64,000 bases of DNA from Adiantum capillus-veneris (taxonomy: Eukaryota; Streptophyta; Polypodiopsida; Polypodiales; Pteridaceae): the NCBI GenBank assembly GCA_014529385.2, contig CM043969.1, positions 21,143,946-21,207,945 on the forward strand, in the 5' to 3' direction. The position numbers and the translations under genes are program-made. Positions 52,470-63,700 of the stretch are shown piece by piece. The first letter of the stretch is position 1; each line of letters begins with the position of its first letter. Below the pieces are notes generated by a model. The model did no database searches, was not told the origin of the DNA, and saw nothing but the letters and a program-made list of their open reading frames with translations.

Positions 52470-53340
52470 AAACATGAAAAGAGTTAATCTAATAAATTTC
52501 CTCATCAACAGAATATATTGGAGATTCAGTGTCTCCCTCAACCACATGAATTTGAGTTTTACCCTTTTGAAAACACTTATTTGACGGATGATTTGTTTTA
52601 CCACAGTGAACACAAGGATTCTTCTTGAAACAGTCTTTCGTCTGATGATTGTTGTGCCCACAAATGGCACAAGTTCTGGTTCCATTGAATGGTCGAGATG
52701 AAGCTACTGTAGCAGCACATTTAGTTGACTGCATATGCACTGGAAGTATCATAAGAACTGGTGGGTGACACGGCATTCGAGACTGTATATGCCCTGGGAA
52801 TAATAGTAGAATTGGTACTAAGTACCCTGCGTTCTTCTTCCTGCAATGAATTGATGATACCATCCAAGGAAGGCAGCGGATCTTTCTCTTTTAAAACAGT
52901 AACAATCTGATGAAATTTGCCAGTCAAACTTTTTAACAAAATGGCTATGAGATCTTCTTCTGGTACTAAGGTTCGACATAAACAAGTTGAGTTCTAATAC
53001 TCTTCAGTCTATTGGCTAAAGCTGCAATATTTTCATCTTCACGCATGCGGATGGAATATAATTCCATTTTTAAACTCATTTTTGAATACTTAGCTTTGGC
53101 ACCGAAAAGCTTCTCTAACTCTATCCAGGCAGCACTTGAAGAATCGACATCGTCCAAATAATGAATAAAATCATCTTCTAAGGAGGTTAGGATGATACCA
53201 AAAGCTTGTTCGTCTTTCCTCTGTAGCTCAGCAGATAGTGCCCGTGTAACTGCAGCGGATGTGCCGGATTCGTCTGCTGCGAGAGGCTTGACCACATTCC
53301 AAAGATTTTTCCGCATCAAATAACCTTTGACTTTAATTTT
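52470..53340 (-). pseudogene. Copia-type gag of the gag-only element
   Basis: MMRKNLWNVVKPLAADESGT, then SAELQRKDEQAFGIILTSLE, AWIELEKLFGAKAKYSKMSL, MREDENIAALANRLKSIRTQ, then after a frame change LTGKFHQIVTVLKEKDPLPS and two knuckles RTCAICGHNNHQTKDCFKKN and CVHCGKTNHPSNKCFQKG. Typical Copia gag with CCHC end. At least one frameshift near 52950 and stops make it nonfunctional here; no pol follows. Confidence 0.85.
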
Positions 53341-53849
53341 CTAGGTATGGAAACCAGATCCATCAAATTTGTCGACTTTTGATGCCATATTTGACAGACA
53401 ATTGAATTTGATTTGTTATCGAAAATGCCGAAACTGAAATTGGCAGCTATCAAACTATTGCAAAACTGAAATTGACAACTTTCGAACTTGAAGCCGATCA
53501 CCAAAATGCACACAAAAGACTTGATGATTTGCCAAGGGTGTGAATGCCCACTTACTTGAAGGCCAAAGGTCAAAAATAGGGCTGGCCACTTAACATAGTA
53601 TGAAAAAGAACTCAAAAAACTTCCATGACCTCTACAGACAGCGTGGCAATTCTGCGCCAAGCTTCATGCTTTCATGGCGAGCTGTGGAAGCAGTTTTGTG
53701 GGTAGGAGCAGAGACGAAAAATCCCTATAAGTCAATTGCACTCCTCATGAGCCCAAAACTGAATAGTTTGATGCAGGTCGAACTTCGAATTGCCTCCTCT
53801 GCAAACAGTTGTACCCGCGCTATGCTTGTCAACCGCCGAGGCCCAATAG

Positions 53850-53862
53850 GCTCTGATACCAG
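53850..53862 (-). other. Primer-binding site (initiator Met tRNA)
   Basis: Minus strand TGGTATCAGAGCC one base inside the 5' LTR, the standard plant plus-strand RNA primer site complementary to the 3' end of initiator Met tRNA. Confidence 0.9.
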
Positions 53863-53863
53863 T

Positions 53864-53917
53864 TGTTGTAACTGGAGCTATGAAACCATGGCGGTGCAGG
53901 GAAGGAGATGTAGCAGA

Positions 53918-53979
<62 letters not shown>

Positions 53980-54131
53980 TTGACAGACAAAAGAAAAAAT
54001 GTTATATTATTGCTTGATTGACAACCTTACATATAGGGCTTTAGGTCATGCAAACTAAAGTGCTTTGCATGCCATAGGATATTGTTCCCACGGGTTCACA
54101 CTAAACTAATCTAGGGCTTGGAAACCCAACA
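53864..54131 (-). repeat. 5' LTR of the gag-only element
   Basis: Contains (GT)n(GA)n at 53921-53976 where the other LTR has only (GA)n. Confidence 0.9.
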
Positions 54132-54330
54132 AAGCTTCCATGGTGTCTCTCTCGTGTCATTTCCTATGCCCCTCCTTCTCTACTTCTTATGCTTGTGTGT
54201 GTGATGTCGGTACGGATGTGGGTGCCCCCCGGGCCCCTCTTTGTGTGCAGAATGGAAGTGAGAGTGTGGTTTTGTGTGCGGCAACGGTGTGGAGATCGAA
54301 ACAATCAAGTGAAATGTGTGGCTAACTGAG

Positions 54331-54354
54331 TGTGTGTGTGTGTGTGTGTGTGTG
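54331..54354. repeat. (GT)n tract in right LTR
   Basis: About 12 GT units; the left LTR has no such run at the matching place. Confidence 0.8.
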
Positions 54355-54524
54355 TTTACATGTCAATGTGTGTGTGGGCGGTGGTCTACCAACGTGTGTC
54401 AAGAGTTTGGAAGGTGAACTCTAGTGGATTGGGGTGTTGTGTTTGCCCTGGGCTATAGAGAGGCTGTCCCCCTGAGAGGCTGTCTTTTTGTGTGCCAAGT
54501 GTGTTCCCCCATTCCCCCTCTGCA

Positions 54525-55250
54525 ACATGGACTCAAAAAGTTGGCCACTCGCAAAGAAAAATATCTTCAAGATATCAAGCCGAAAATGATGAAATGGATG
54601 GGATATTTTACACATGAGTGGATGTGTGATATGTTCAACCTTGCACTTCAACGTGGTATGCCTTATGATTGGAGTACTAATTGGGGCAAGCCTTTGCATA
54701 AAGGAGGGGATGTAAAGAATGTAAATAACTATCGGACTATAATGATTGGGTCTCTTATGGCAAAGTTGTTTGGGTGCATAATGGAAATAAAATTGAGTGA
54801 TTGGACTGAAGAGAATGGAAAGCATGCATAAGGACAAGTGGGTTTTTGTCGATGCCATAGCACCATTGATCATCTTGTCACTCTTCGTGTTCTCATGGAG
54901 GAAAGTCAGTTGGAAGGGAAGCGATTGTATTGTTGCTTTGTGGACTTTAAGAAAGCCTTTGATATAATTCCATGTAACAATTTAGGGAGAAGGATGGAAA
55001 AACTCCAAGTGCCAAGTGAGTTTATGCTTGCGATTTCTTGAATCTATGAGAAGGTGATGTGTCAATTGCGCATGGGAAGAGGAATTTCAAAAAATCTTGC
55101 AAGCACTATTGGGGTTAAAAAAAGGAAGTTTGTTGTCACCAACTTTCTTTGGTCTATGCATCGATCATTTGGAACAAATGATACTTGACTTTATGCAACA
55201 CAGTGACTATGGTCACCATCGTGTAGGGACTGGACAGAGAGATAGCAATT
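54525..55250 (+). pseudogene. LINE reverse transcriptase, 3' truncated
   Basis: GLKKLATRKEKYLQDIKPKM, WGKPLHKGGDVKNVNNYRTI, GQVGFCRCHSTIDHLVTLRV, LYCCFVDFKKAFDIIPCNNL (motif A) and VKKGSLLSPTFFGLCIDHLE (motif B). Similarity stops near 55250 before the YADD motif, so the 3' end is lost. A TAA lies at about 54828, a TGA at about 55039 and a frameshift near 55120. It continues the LINE that begins at 43.1 kb. Confidence 0.85.
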
Positions 55251-55681
55251 CAAGAAGGTTTTCTTAGCTTGCACCTGTTGAGGATCCATCATAGGAAACT
55301 TGGTATGTGTGTGGTTAAAGACGTGCTGACAAGACACGAAATCCCTACAATATGTACCAATAAGGATCAGCTTTCATCATGCACAGTCGTCTTCAACTCC
55401 AATTATGCTTTTAGGCAATCTTGATCGATAAAAGAGGTTGCAGCAATAAGCACCTGGCCATGGGACAATTTGATTGGCAGTGCAATAGATTCCTGACTAT
55501 GTGGAAGAATGATAAATCGGTATATTTGGCTGCCACTTATCTGTTACACCACCAACACTCATCAGCATGAACTGGCCCTTCTTGGATAGCCATAAGCTGT
55601 CGTGCATAGAAGCTGGCTAGCGAAGGCAGGTGGAGTTGTAGCCGATGGACTCCTCAGACTCTCAGCCAAGTCGATAACCTG

Positions 55682-55712
<31 letters not shown>

Positions 55713-56471
55713 TCACAAAATACGGCCGTTTGGTGGGGCCTTAGAGGGAATTGCTTGCACCAAACTCATAATTCATTGAGGCGCTCATCATTATAGTTAA
55801 GGGCTTGGTCGTGCATGGCACAGTTAGGGCTTGGTCACGCACAGGAGTAGATAATTGTGTGTAGCAAACCCATTAATAAATGCATACAAAAAAAAATCAC
55901 GCCTGCTTTGGTCACGTGAGGCATAGTTGTAGAAAAAAACCAACATTTTGAGGTGAGAGGAGTCGGTTATGGGCAGGCTAGAGCTGGTACACCTGTGTGG
56001 CCCACAGTGTGGCAAGAAGAGGCATCGCAAAGGCAGCTAAAGTCGTGTCATGTAAAGCACTGGAGTGCACCATGTTGGATTTGCAGAGTTTTGCAGGCTG
56101 GTTCGTGAGGCAAATTCAAGGAACGGAAGCTCAGTATGAGCAACTATGCCAATTTTGTCATAGTTACAAGAGGCCATGCTTAGTTGAACTAAGGAGGCTC
56201 GATTACGGAGATAATTGTGCCTACTAAGACCATTAACAAATGTACGCGTCTGTCGCACGTGTCAATGCAAGGAACTTGTCAACACACTGTGTGCGAACCA
56301 TAAATGGCTCCAAGCATGCAACTAGCCTAACCTAGTAAGCTCAAAGATGGCGATGGTGTGTCACTCACCGCTCTATGCTTGCTGTCGTGAAGGATTCCTC
56401 ACCGCACAGAAGAAGGAGCCGCCGCTGCGCCGCGCTCAACCGCTTTGCCACCACCGTGCCATCGTCGCAAT

Positions 56472-56561
<90 letters not shown>

Positions 56562-56840
56562 GCATACACACACACAAGGAGATGAAGAAGAAGAAGATGG
56601 AGATGGAGCAAGAGCACTCTTCAATCACACAAATGAGAGAATGAGTGAATTTTAGGTTTAGTTGACTTTTAAATGAGCTCGCCCCATTCACACTTGGGCG
56701 CCCATGCTTAGCCAACTAATCCCTTGAATGTTCCAGTTAGAGTGCGTCTCTCATCGGCGATCACTCTTCCCCTTTTCCTATTGGACCGACAAGCCCGGTA
56801 CCTGACTCTACCAAATAAATAATACGACGTCCGTCTTAGG
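55251..56840. other. No recognised gene
   Basis: Only SSRs ((GA)n 55685-55712; (CT)n 56472-56559 followed by a short CA run) and diffuse similarity between the 55.86 kb and 56.2 kb segments (AATTGTGTGTAGCAAACCCATTAATAAATG against AATTGTGCCTACTAAGACCATTAACAAATG). Long frames through the CT tract are artefacts. Confidence 0.6.
56472..56559. repeat. (CT)n microsatellite
   Basis: About 44 CT units. Confidence 0.95.
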
Positions 56841-56847
56841 TGATAGG

Positions 56848-57599
56848 TGTTAGGAAATAAGACGTAGCTAAATAGATAATTGAGTAGATTACTTAATGGA
56901 GAGAGACAAATATACATACACCAGATTATAGAGTAGAGAGAGAGAGAGAGTACACATGATATACGTGGTTCACCCAATGTGGGCTACGTCCATGGGAAAG
57001 CAGCCACTCAATGGCTTTAGTACTTCAAAACAAGAAGTAGTTTACAAAGGGATTATACCCTTAATGGAGCTCTCGCCTTGCTTCACTCTCACCACCTCAC
57101 ACTCACCTTGTTGCATCAACTTCACACTATGAAATGTGTGTAGAAATGGCCTCCTTTTATAGGCCAAAAGGGCTTCCCTCTCTCATGAGAGGCAGCCATG
57201 TGTAGCCGCCCTTGTGTAGATAAGTCCAAATCGGACCCTCCAATCCGCCCATATGTGGCCACCCATGAGAAGACAAGTCCGCTTTTGAATTCTGCCACCG
57301 GCCATTGAATTCTGCCATCGACCACCGGCCATTGACTTCCGACCACCGACCAACCGACGGTTGTTTTCCGACCACCTTCCGACCGCCGTCCGGCCGTAAT
57401 ATTCCGGTGAAAAGGAATATTCCGGCGAGGGAAAAAGAGTCGACCGTGAAAACTTTGCTTTCCGGCCAGTGATTTTCCTTCACGCACGATGGCTTCTCCT
57501 CATAATGGGGGCCTTACAAATGTGTGCTTTTACCACATAAAATTACAAGGGTATATCAGGCTCCATACTTAACAATAGGAATGTGCATGAGGGTTAACA
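56848..57599 (-). repeat. Probable LTR (752 bp)
   Basis: Starts TGTTAGGAAATAAG and ends GAGGGTTAACA; ends are inverted (TGTTA/TAACA). Immediately right is a C-rich run (57601-57612), a polypurine tract on the minus strand, so this would be the 3' LTR of a minus-strand element whose interior is to the right. Contains a small (GA)n at 56935-56951. No matching 5' LTR was found before the window ends. Confidence 0.6.
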
Positions 57600-57615
57600 T
57601 GCCCCCCTTCCTGAT

Positions 57616-58960
57616 GTAGATTCCGTCCTCGGAAGCTATTGAGTTGAAGCTCGTTCATCGAGGTGGAAGAGCATTTAAGATGAATGTCCTTAGCCTTCTT
57701 CAGTCACTGCAAAATCAAACAACATTGGCACAGTCATTGCATTCTCATATACAATTAAAAAGCATATGCAATTGTAGGCAAACAGTTTGATTGGTAACAG
57801 AATTTTAAACCATTTGTTAGTAATAAACATTAAATTGCAACATAATCAAACGCATAAACAATTGTAAAGGTAAAAAATTAAACAAGTCTAGGGTCGCTAA
57901 TTTAACGGTCGAAAGGCACTAGAGATCGACTATTAATACCATGGGCAAGCTTCTCAATTTTCTCTGGTCAATTAAGTTGTTTAATCGCGAGAGCCAAGTA
58001 TTTCATGTCCGAGGGCTGACTAGAGGCTCTACCTAGAAGACCTTGTAGTTAAGCTACGATAAAGGAATTTCTCATGAAATCATCATCTGGCTGATTACCT
58101 TTCCTTTGACCCCCCCAAAGCCTTTTCACAGTGATTCAATTTTGATGTGTGCACTTATTTTGTATGCCTTGCGTTTTTTGCTTTTCAAGGAAAAGTGCCC
58201 ACACTGGGAACCTCTAGAGCTCTAGTACCATAGGTGATACATGTGAGTGGACTACCAAATCAAGTTGAGGTTTCTCTTCCAGCTTAAGATTTTACATTGT
58301 GGCACTTTGATTTTTTGTTTGTTCGTTTTCAGCATTTTAACTTTGGGGGGTCAAATAACACTGTTACCCTCCCAAGGCTCATCACACTAGTAAACTCCCT
58401 TTATGATACTTAAGCTAAAGGTCAATAGGGACAGCCCACTAGAAATCCCTAGTACATTTCACACAATGCTGCCTAAATCAGATTAAAAACCTAAGTAACC
58501 ATTGATAATTAGGAAGGCATTCCCCATGGTATTAAGAGAAGATCTCTAACGCCTAGCTTGGTCAAACTAGCTTAGTCGGACTGCTTGATTTTTAAACCTA
58601 GACAAGTGATTATGACAAAAAATTACATTGAATTTAATGTTTGATACTAAGCAAATGTGTTGGATATTATGCTACCAATCACAATTAAAGCAGACAAACA
58701 TGGATGCAAACAAGATAAGGGGCCATGCTAATGGACGAAAAAACCTGTTTGTGTTGATGGTCGCGCTTGATTTGAAGCGTAAATGAGAGAAAGATTCCAT
58801 GAAGGTCCAAATCCTAACAACAGCAACACGTTCATGTACACACGAGGAAACACAAAGAATATTTCTAGGAGGCACATCAGTGGGAAAAGTTACCAACGCT
58901 TATTGAACACAATTAAAAAACATAAGGAACCCTAACCTAATTATTTTCACTCCCCCTAGA
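57616..58960. other. Noncoding, probably 3' interior of an LTR element
   Basis: No supported coding frame. AT-rich with scattered CTAGG/CCTAG motifs. Confidence 0.5.
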
Positions 58961-58963
58961 GAG

Positions 58964-59390
58964 TCAAGGGATTAGGATATTGTAGAGATTGGGGGGAAAC
59001 CCTAAGGCTAAACCCCTATCCTCGTCGTCGAGAAAAACAAAGCCATCATCTGTGAGACCATATGTGCCATCCGTATAATCATGTAAATCTTCTTCATCAT
59101 CAGAGGCACCAATGTTTACTAAGAAGGTCACTAAACACCTGTAGTCATCTTGGTCAAAAGGATAGGCTTGTGCAATGGGAGATACACTCTCTACTAAGTA
59201 TCGATCAGTCGTCGTCAAGAGACGTATCAGCCATTCTAACTCCTCGAAATTCCTCTCACATGCTAGCGTACCTACCAAATCCCATTCACAAGCAAGCACC
59301 GGAAAGACCATGTGCAACATTTGTGAAAAGTAACGAGGGTACCTCTCACCCAAGGCAAGAGTGGATGACTCTAGTGTACTAGCCATATCT
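58964..59390 (-). CDS. Small acidic ORF after gag-protease, possible spliced product
   Basis: MASTLESSTLALGERYPRYF starts just after a good splice acceptor (TTGCGTGTACAG) and runs open to 58964: FPVLACEWDLVGTLACERNF, then acidic ASDDEEDLHDYTDGTYGLTD. Unknown family. It lies downstream of the gag-protease ORFs on the same strand; whether it belongs to that element is not certain, since a polypurine-like run at 59609-59620 lies between them. Confidence 0.4.
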
Positions 59391-60044
59391 GTACACGCAA
59401 GTAGATGATGGTTAGAGTGCAAATATTACAAGGGTCTTTTTCTTGTGCATAATGTATTTTTATGATTTTGTGTTATGGCTCTTGCTCTTTTACTTTTTTA
59501 TCTTGTTTTTGTGAGTATAAGGCTATATACATTCCCTAAGATTGGACATTGAGAGGTCAGGGAGGAAGGTTGACAGGGAAGCAAGTGAATGATGACTGTC
59601 AGCAAATTACACTCCCCCCTTTCTTGGGTAGATTATACTGTTTGAAATTTGCTCGTCACCCTTTGAAACCAATTGTTCCAGTTGGTACTAAGTGATGATT
59701 TTTGCCATTACTTTTCTATTACCTTAGGTGCCTCGTCGACTCGAGGGGTTCACTATGTGTAAAACTACTATATCACATGCGTTCAAGACATGTTTGTAAA
59801 ACCCCTTATCTGTGAATTTTATTAAGAATATAATGTACCCTTTCCTTTTAAAATCTGTAAGTTTTTTTCAAATTTGAAAAAATAATATCCTTCTGTATAT
59901 ATATTTCTGTAAGTTTCAAGAACTTTAAATACCCTTCTGTTGAACTCACATGATAGATTACATTTTTATTAGGTGACCTCCCCGGGCTCGTCGAGTTGCA
60001 AGGGTGGTAAGGTACTCTCCCAGGATCGAACTTGAAGTGGTTCA

Positions 60045-60893
60045 TCAGGTGATTCTTGAACACTGGGAGTCCTTTGTAGCTTCATGGAGGTCCACTATTG
60101 TAGGTGGAGGCTGTGGAGAAGCTTTTAACTCTATGGATGCATTACATGAGGAGTTAGAAGCTTCATGGGACTCCCCCCTTCCTGAGTTAGGTGGAACAAA
60201 TTGTTCTTTCTTTGGTACCCAAACTAGCTCTGGAGAGGGTGTATAGCATTCTATGATTTTTTTCTTTCCACAATCGTCAATTCGTTCTGGGGCTACAGGA
60301 TTGGGCGTACATGGGTCAGGTGACAGGTAAGAACACAATCTATGTTTTGGCACCGAGATTTGATAATTTCCTTGATAGTAGCCTTGGGCTTCCAATAGTT
60401 TTTTAGGAATCCAATGCAATGTTTCTTTACATTTCTTGGGGCAAGTGCGAAGTTTCTTACAAGGCCTCTGTTTTTTAGCACCAGTTATAGTCGCTAAAGA
60501 AGATTTAGGAACCCACTTGTATGTTTGCTTTGTTATATGAAAATGAGTCTTGTCAGAAGCTATATGCATTGCTTCTAGCATATTTAAGGGTACGAGTGGT
60601 GGCATTTCATCCCCCTCAGGTGTTACCCAGGTCGTCCCCCTATTTCCCCAAGTGTCTATGGTTGCTGCTAGGTGGACCCAATCCACATTGTCTGACTCAG
60701 TCATCCCAAGTAGTACATCTATATAAGGAGAATCTTCCCCAACATCAGTGTCCGCTTTACACGTGTAAAAATACTGCAATGGGGCCGAGTGAATTGTGGT
60801 GTCAAATCTATGATCAATTATGAGCATCTTTCCTAGAGGATGTGCTTGACCAGTTACAAGATCCACTCGAATGACAGAATCTTGGAACTGCAA
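60045..60893 (-). CDS. 282-residue ORF following protease, unknown
   Basis: Open frame directly left of the protease, separated by one stop. QFQDSVIRVDLVTGQAHPLG, then SAPLQYFYTCKADTDVGEDS, a Lys/Cys-rich middle (PCKKLRTCPKKCKETLHWIP) and a Pro/Ser end. WVPK recurs (KWVPKSSL, HWIPKKLL, VWVPKKEQ), suggesting an internal repeat. In Gypsy elements this position holds RT; none of its motifs is present. Confidence 0.5.
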   Translation of the reverse strand: MQFQDSVIRVDLVTGQAHPLGKMLIIDHRFDTTIHSAPLQYFYTCKADTDVGEDSPYIDVLLGMTESDNVDWVHLAATIDTWGNRGTTWVTPEGDEMPPLVPLNMLEAMHIASDKTHFHITKQTYKWVPKSSLATITGAKKQRPCKKLRTCPKKCKETLHWIPKKLLEAQGYYQGNYQISVPKHRLCSYLSPDPCTPNPVAPERIDDCGKKKIIECYTPSPELVWVPKKEQFVPPNSGRGESHEASNSSCNASIELKASPQPPPTIVDLHEATKDSQCSRIT

Positions 60894-60911
60894 GTAGACA
60901 TGGTTTTTAGA

Positions 60912-61355
60912 CTAGTCATGCACCATTTTTTCTTCCCTCATGAAAGGACGTCCTAAGATCATCTCTGATGCCATAGTGTGTTTGGAGAAATCCATAACAA
61001 TGAAGGTAATCCTTGTTTTATGTCCAAAGACCTTGATCTTGAGATCTTCTAGCATCCCAATAGGTTTAACAATAGACCCATTGGCCATCTTCACTACTAT
61101 GGTTATGGTCACAAGGTGAGGTCTCCCCATAGTTTCCCAGCAATTTTTAGTCACAATGCTAACCCCAGCGCCACCATCAAGGATTCCCTTCACAGTTAAT
61201 CCCTTGGTAGTGATTGGTATGGTTGCATTGGATTCGTCTCCCTCAAAGTATTGTCCCAACTTGTTAACAGGTATTTCTATAACAAGGTTCTCATCTAGGT
61301 TGGGTTGTGGACCTAAGTGTTCCTCCTCTATTGGCATCTCCCCAACTCCATCCAT
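60912..61355 (-). CDS. Retropepsin-like protease domain
   Basis: KGILDGGAGVSIVTKNCWET is the active-site loop (D-G-G in place of D-S/T-G), followed by VVKMANGSIVKPIGMLEDLK and the closing SEMILGRPFMREEKM. About 148 residues, right for a retroviral-type aspartic protease domain. Same frame family and strand as gag to the right. Confidence 0.75.
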   Translation of the reverse strand: MDGVGEMPIEEEHLGPQPNLDENLVIEIPVNKLGQYFEGDESNATIPITTKGLTVKGILDGGAGVSIVTKNCWETMGRPHLVTITIVVKMANGSIVKPIGMLEDLKIKVFGHKTRITFIVMDFSKHTMASEMILGRPFMREEKMVHD

Positions 61356-61403
61356 CTGTGCAAATTGTGGTAGCCCAAACTTTAGTTCTCCATTGAAGAA
61401 GGC

Positions 61404-62181
61404 TCAAAGAGCTGAGACTAGCTCAGGGTCTTTATATACTTTGCACATGATGGTGGTTCTAACTTCTGAAGACATGAAATCCATCAATTTGGCAATGTTT
61501 AACGGCACCTTTTGGACTTCAGTCCCTTGACGTGGGGAAGTTGGGATCTCCATTTCTTTGATAGGATCAGGTAGTCCTTCTGTAAACATTCTTTCCATCA
61601 AGAAGTGAGTACGCCCACTTTCCCATGACTTTAACTCACTTTCTTCTTGGATGACACTAGGTATGGCTAAGGGTCTATGGACTTGGTGAGGTCGTTGTTG
61701 CATATGGAACATGGTGTCTATAATTTGGATCTGCCTAGGTGCTGGTTCTAGATCCCTTTGGGTATCTTCTACCAAACTCCTTAATTACTTGACTCGCTCA
61801 ATCTCCTCTGTAGGGTTTGGATAAGTTCCTATGTTCTTCTTGGATCCTGGCCATTGTGGCTAGTGAAGATCTTCCTTGTTCGTTTCCATCTTTAGTGGTC
61901 GTTTTGGTCTCCATGGTTTCACTTGAATCAGAATCCTCTTCAGTGTCGTTCATTTATACGGGGTCGTCACCAGTCCCTATGTTGGTCTTTGAACTGGGGT
62001 CTAACCTTGCTGCTTTTTGCGATCTCTTCCTTCGTGTTTTCTTCTTTTTTTGAGATTGGGCAATTGATGTCATGTCTCTTTCCTCAAAAATATAATTTTG
62101 TTTTTGGAGCATCGATCGTGTGAGTATGTTTACTGGTACCATAGGTGTACTTTGTGATGGCTCCTCGGTAACCTCAATCAA
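61404..62181 (-). pseudogene. Linker between gag knuckles and protease
   Basis: Two charged frames: LKSWESGRTHFLMERMFTEG and VQKVPLNIAKLMDFMSSEVR (61404-61775), and IEVTEEPSQSTPMVPVNILT with Lys/Arg-rich end (61954-62181). The wording before protease resembles plant Ty3 linkers. Broken by frame changes. Confidence 0.5.
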
Positions 62182-62223
62182 GTTTAATGGCGTGATCTTC
62201 GGTGCATTTGGATTATTTGGACA

Positions 62224-63112
62224 TTAGGCAATCAAATGATCTATGCCACATCGATTACACATGAGTATAAGCATTGTAGACGTGCTCTCTTGATTGGCTT
62301 GCATTAGTGTGGTGTTCTTTTGTAGCCTAATAGGACACTCGGCTACACGATGTGGACCTCCACACTCATAGCATTGAAGAGGTGGTCTCTTAGCAGTGTA
62401 ATTGATATTTTGGTTTCTTACAGGTTTTGACTTGTCCCCAACAGTCCTCCATGTAGTATTGTGGACTTTCTTCAAGCACATCCATCCCATAGGCAATATT
62501 AGGATCAAGAGGTGGGTCCGGCATCAATGCACGCACTTGAGGTGTGTCTGTCCATGCTAAGGTTGGTCTATTGGCCATCGCGCGCTTAAATACTATGCAA
62601 TCCTTAGCTTGATGACCATACCTTCCACAGGCATTGCAGTTCCCCTTGAATTCTACTCTAAAAGTAGGGCATTCATTGGTACTATGCGGTTCATAGCATA
62701 CTGAGCACCATTGTTGCTCCCTTCTTGGATACATATGATTGTTTTGCAGAGCGCGATTGTCTCTAAGACTCTCTTGAATGGCGTTGGTGAGATCTGCTAA
62801 AGTCATCTCTGATATCTTTGGCTCCTTAGCAATAGGCTTTAGGGTCATTGGTTGATGCCCCGATGCTTGCGAGCTAATAGATTTAGGCTCAACATACACT
62901 CTTTCTCCTTGAATCATTAAATTATCCTCCAATTGGATCGCATTGGTGGTGATTGCTTCCGAAGTGGTGATACCTCTAATGACTAGGCCCTTGTAGATAT
63001 CCTCATGTCGTAATCCCCTAAAGAATCTATCAAGAAATTGATTATTAATGAAGCGCTCATTTGGATTACAACGAGAATTCAAATGCTTCAAGCGACTAAT
63101 AAAATATCTCAT
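62224..63112 (-). pseudogene. Gag C-terminal half with three Cys/His knuckles
   Basis: RFISRLKHLNSRCN-type gag end (SRLKHLNSRCNPNERFINNQ, FLDRFFRGLRHEDIYKGLVI), then WCSVCYEPHSTNECP, GNCNACGRYGHQAKDC and, in another frame, LQCYECGGPHRVAECP. A frame change near 62450. Confidence 0.75.
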
Positions 63113-63700
63113 CGACTCTCTTTCCTCTCATTGGGTTTCTGGAGCTGAGAGGCTACACCCCAAAGCACTCCCTCTTGTATGTATTCTTTTAAGAACAGTC
63201 TCCTAAGAGTAGGGTAAATCGTTTTTTCGTCCACCCTTAGGGTTCTATACCAATCCCCTGCCTTTCCACTTAAGGTTAGGCTTAAAGCATTACTCTTATC
63301 CAGGTCATTGTGTTCTCCTAGAGAATCGCATATTTGTTCAAACACTTCGATATGCTTTCTCACATCCCCGTCTCCAATAAATTTTTGTGTGAGCTTGGCT
63401 ATTTGTACTTCTTTACTTCTAGGCTCTCTACTATCAGGCGTGTTATGCATATTCTCAGCAATAGATCAACCAACAGCTTGAGCAAATGTTCCCAAGTCAC
63501 CTAAGTGAGCAGGCACCATGGGTGAAGGCGCTCCAAAGACTACATGTGGAGTAGGTATTGGCATTGGGCTTGGCGCATAGGAAGCCCTTGGGTTCCACGT
63601 TTGGTACGGTGTTGTGCCATGTGGCGGCACAAAGTTCATATGGGTGGCCCTAGGTATAGCAGACGTCAGATGTGACATGCTAATTGAAGGAGTACGATCG
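63109..63700 (-). pseudogene. Gag N-terminal half
   Basis: MSHLTSAIPRATHMNFVPPH with a Pro-rich leader (63490-63680), a TGA near 63465, then AKLTQKFIGDGDVRKHIEVF, NALSLTLSGKAGDWYRTLRV and YPTLRRLFLKEYIQEG, the retrotrans_gag pattern. A frameshift joins it to the 63112 frame. Confidence 0.75.

Larger units (their letters stand above)
51868..54131 (-). mobile_element. Gag-only LTR retrotransposon (TR-GAG type)
   Basis: Two LTRs of about 260 bp (51868-52126, 53864-54131) with TGTTG...CAACA ends, a 5-bp target duplication AAGCT (51863-51867 and 54132-54136), a primer site next to the right LTR and a polypurine tract next to the left one (C-rich 52128-52135 on the plus strand). The 1.7-kb interior encodes only a Copia-type gag. 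All marks of a recent, complete, nonautonomous element. Confidence 0.9.
45846..54524 (+). mobile_element. LTR retrotransposon with ~2.3 kb LTRs, no pol, inserted in the LINE
   Basis: Left LTR 45846-48150 and right LTR 49925-54524 (the latter split by another element) are clearly similar along their length. The interior has a decayed gag and a 374-codon ORF but no protease, RT or integrase, so it must have relied on enzymes of another element. A G-rich polypurine tract ends just before the right LTR (about 49905-49920). The bases flanking the outer ends (GACGT left, AACAT right) could be a decayed 5-bp target duplication. Confidence 0.75.
49925..54524 (+). repeat. Right LTR of the nested element, interrupted
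   Basis: 49925-51867 and 54137-54524 together match 45846-48150; the middle is a later insertion (51868-54131 plus one target-site copy). It lies against LINE sequence at 54525. Confidence 0.8.
59000..63700 (-). mobile_element. Gypsy-like element with gag and protease but no RT
   Basis: From right to left: Pro-rich leader, retrotrans_gag core, knuckles, retropepsin domain, then a 282-codon ORF of unknown function and noncoding DNA. No RT, RNase H or integrase anywhere to 56.8 kb. Either the pol was deleted or this is a nonautonomous lineage that keeps gag, protease and an extra ORF. Confidence 0.65.
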
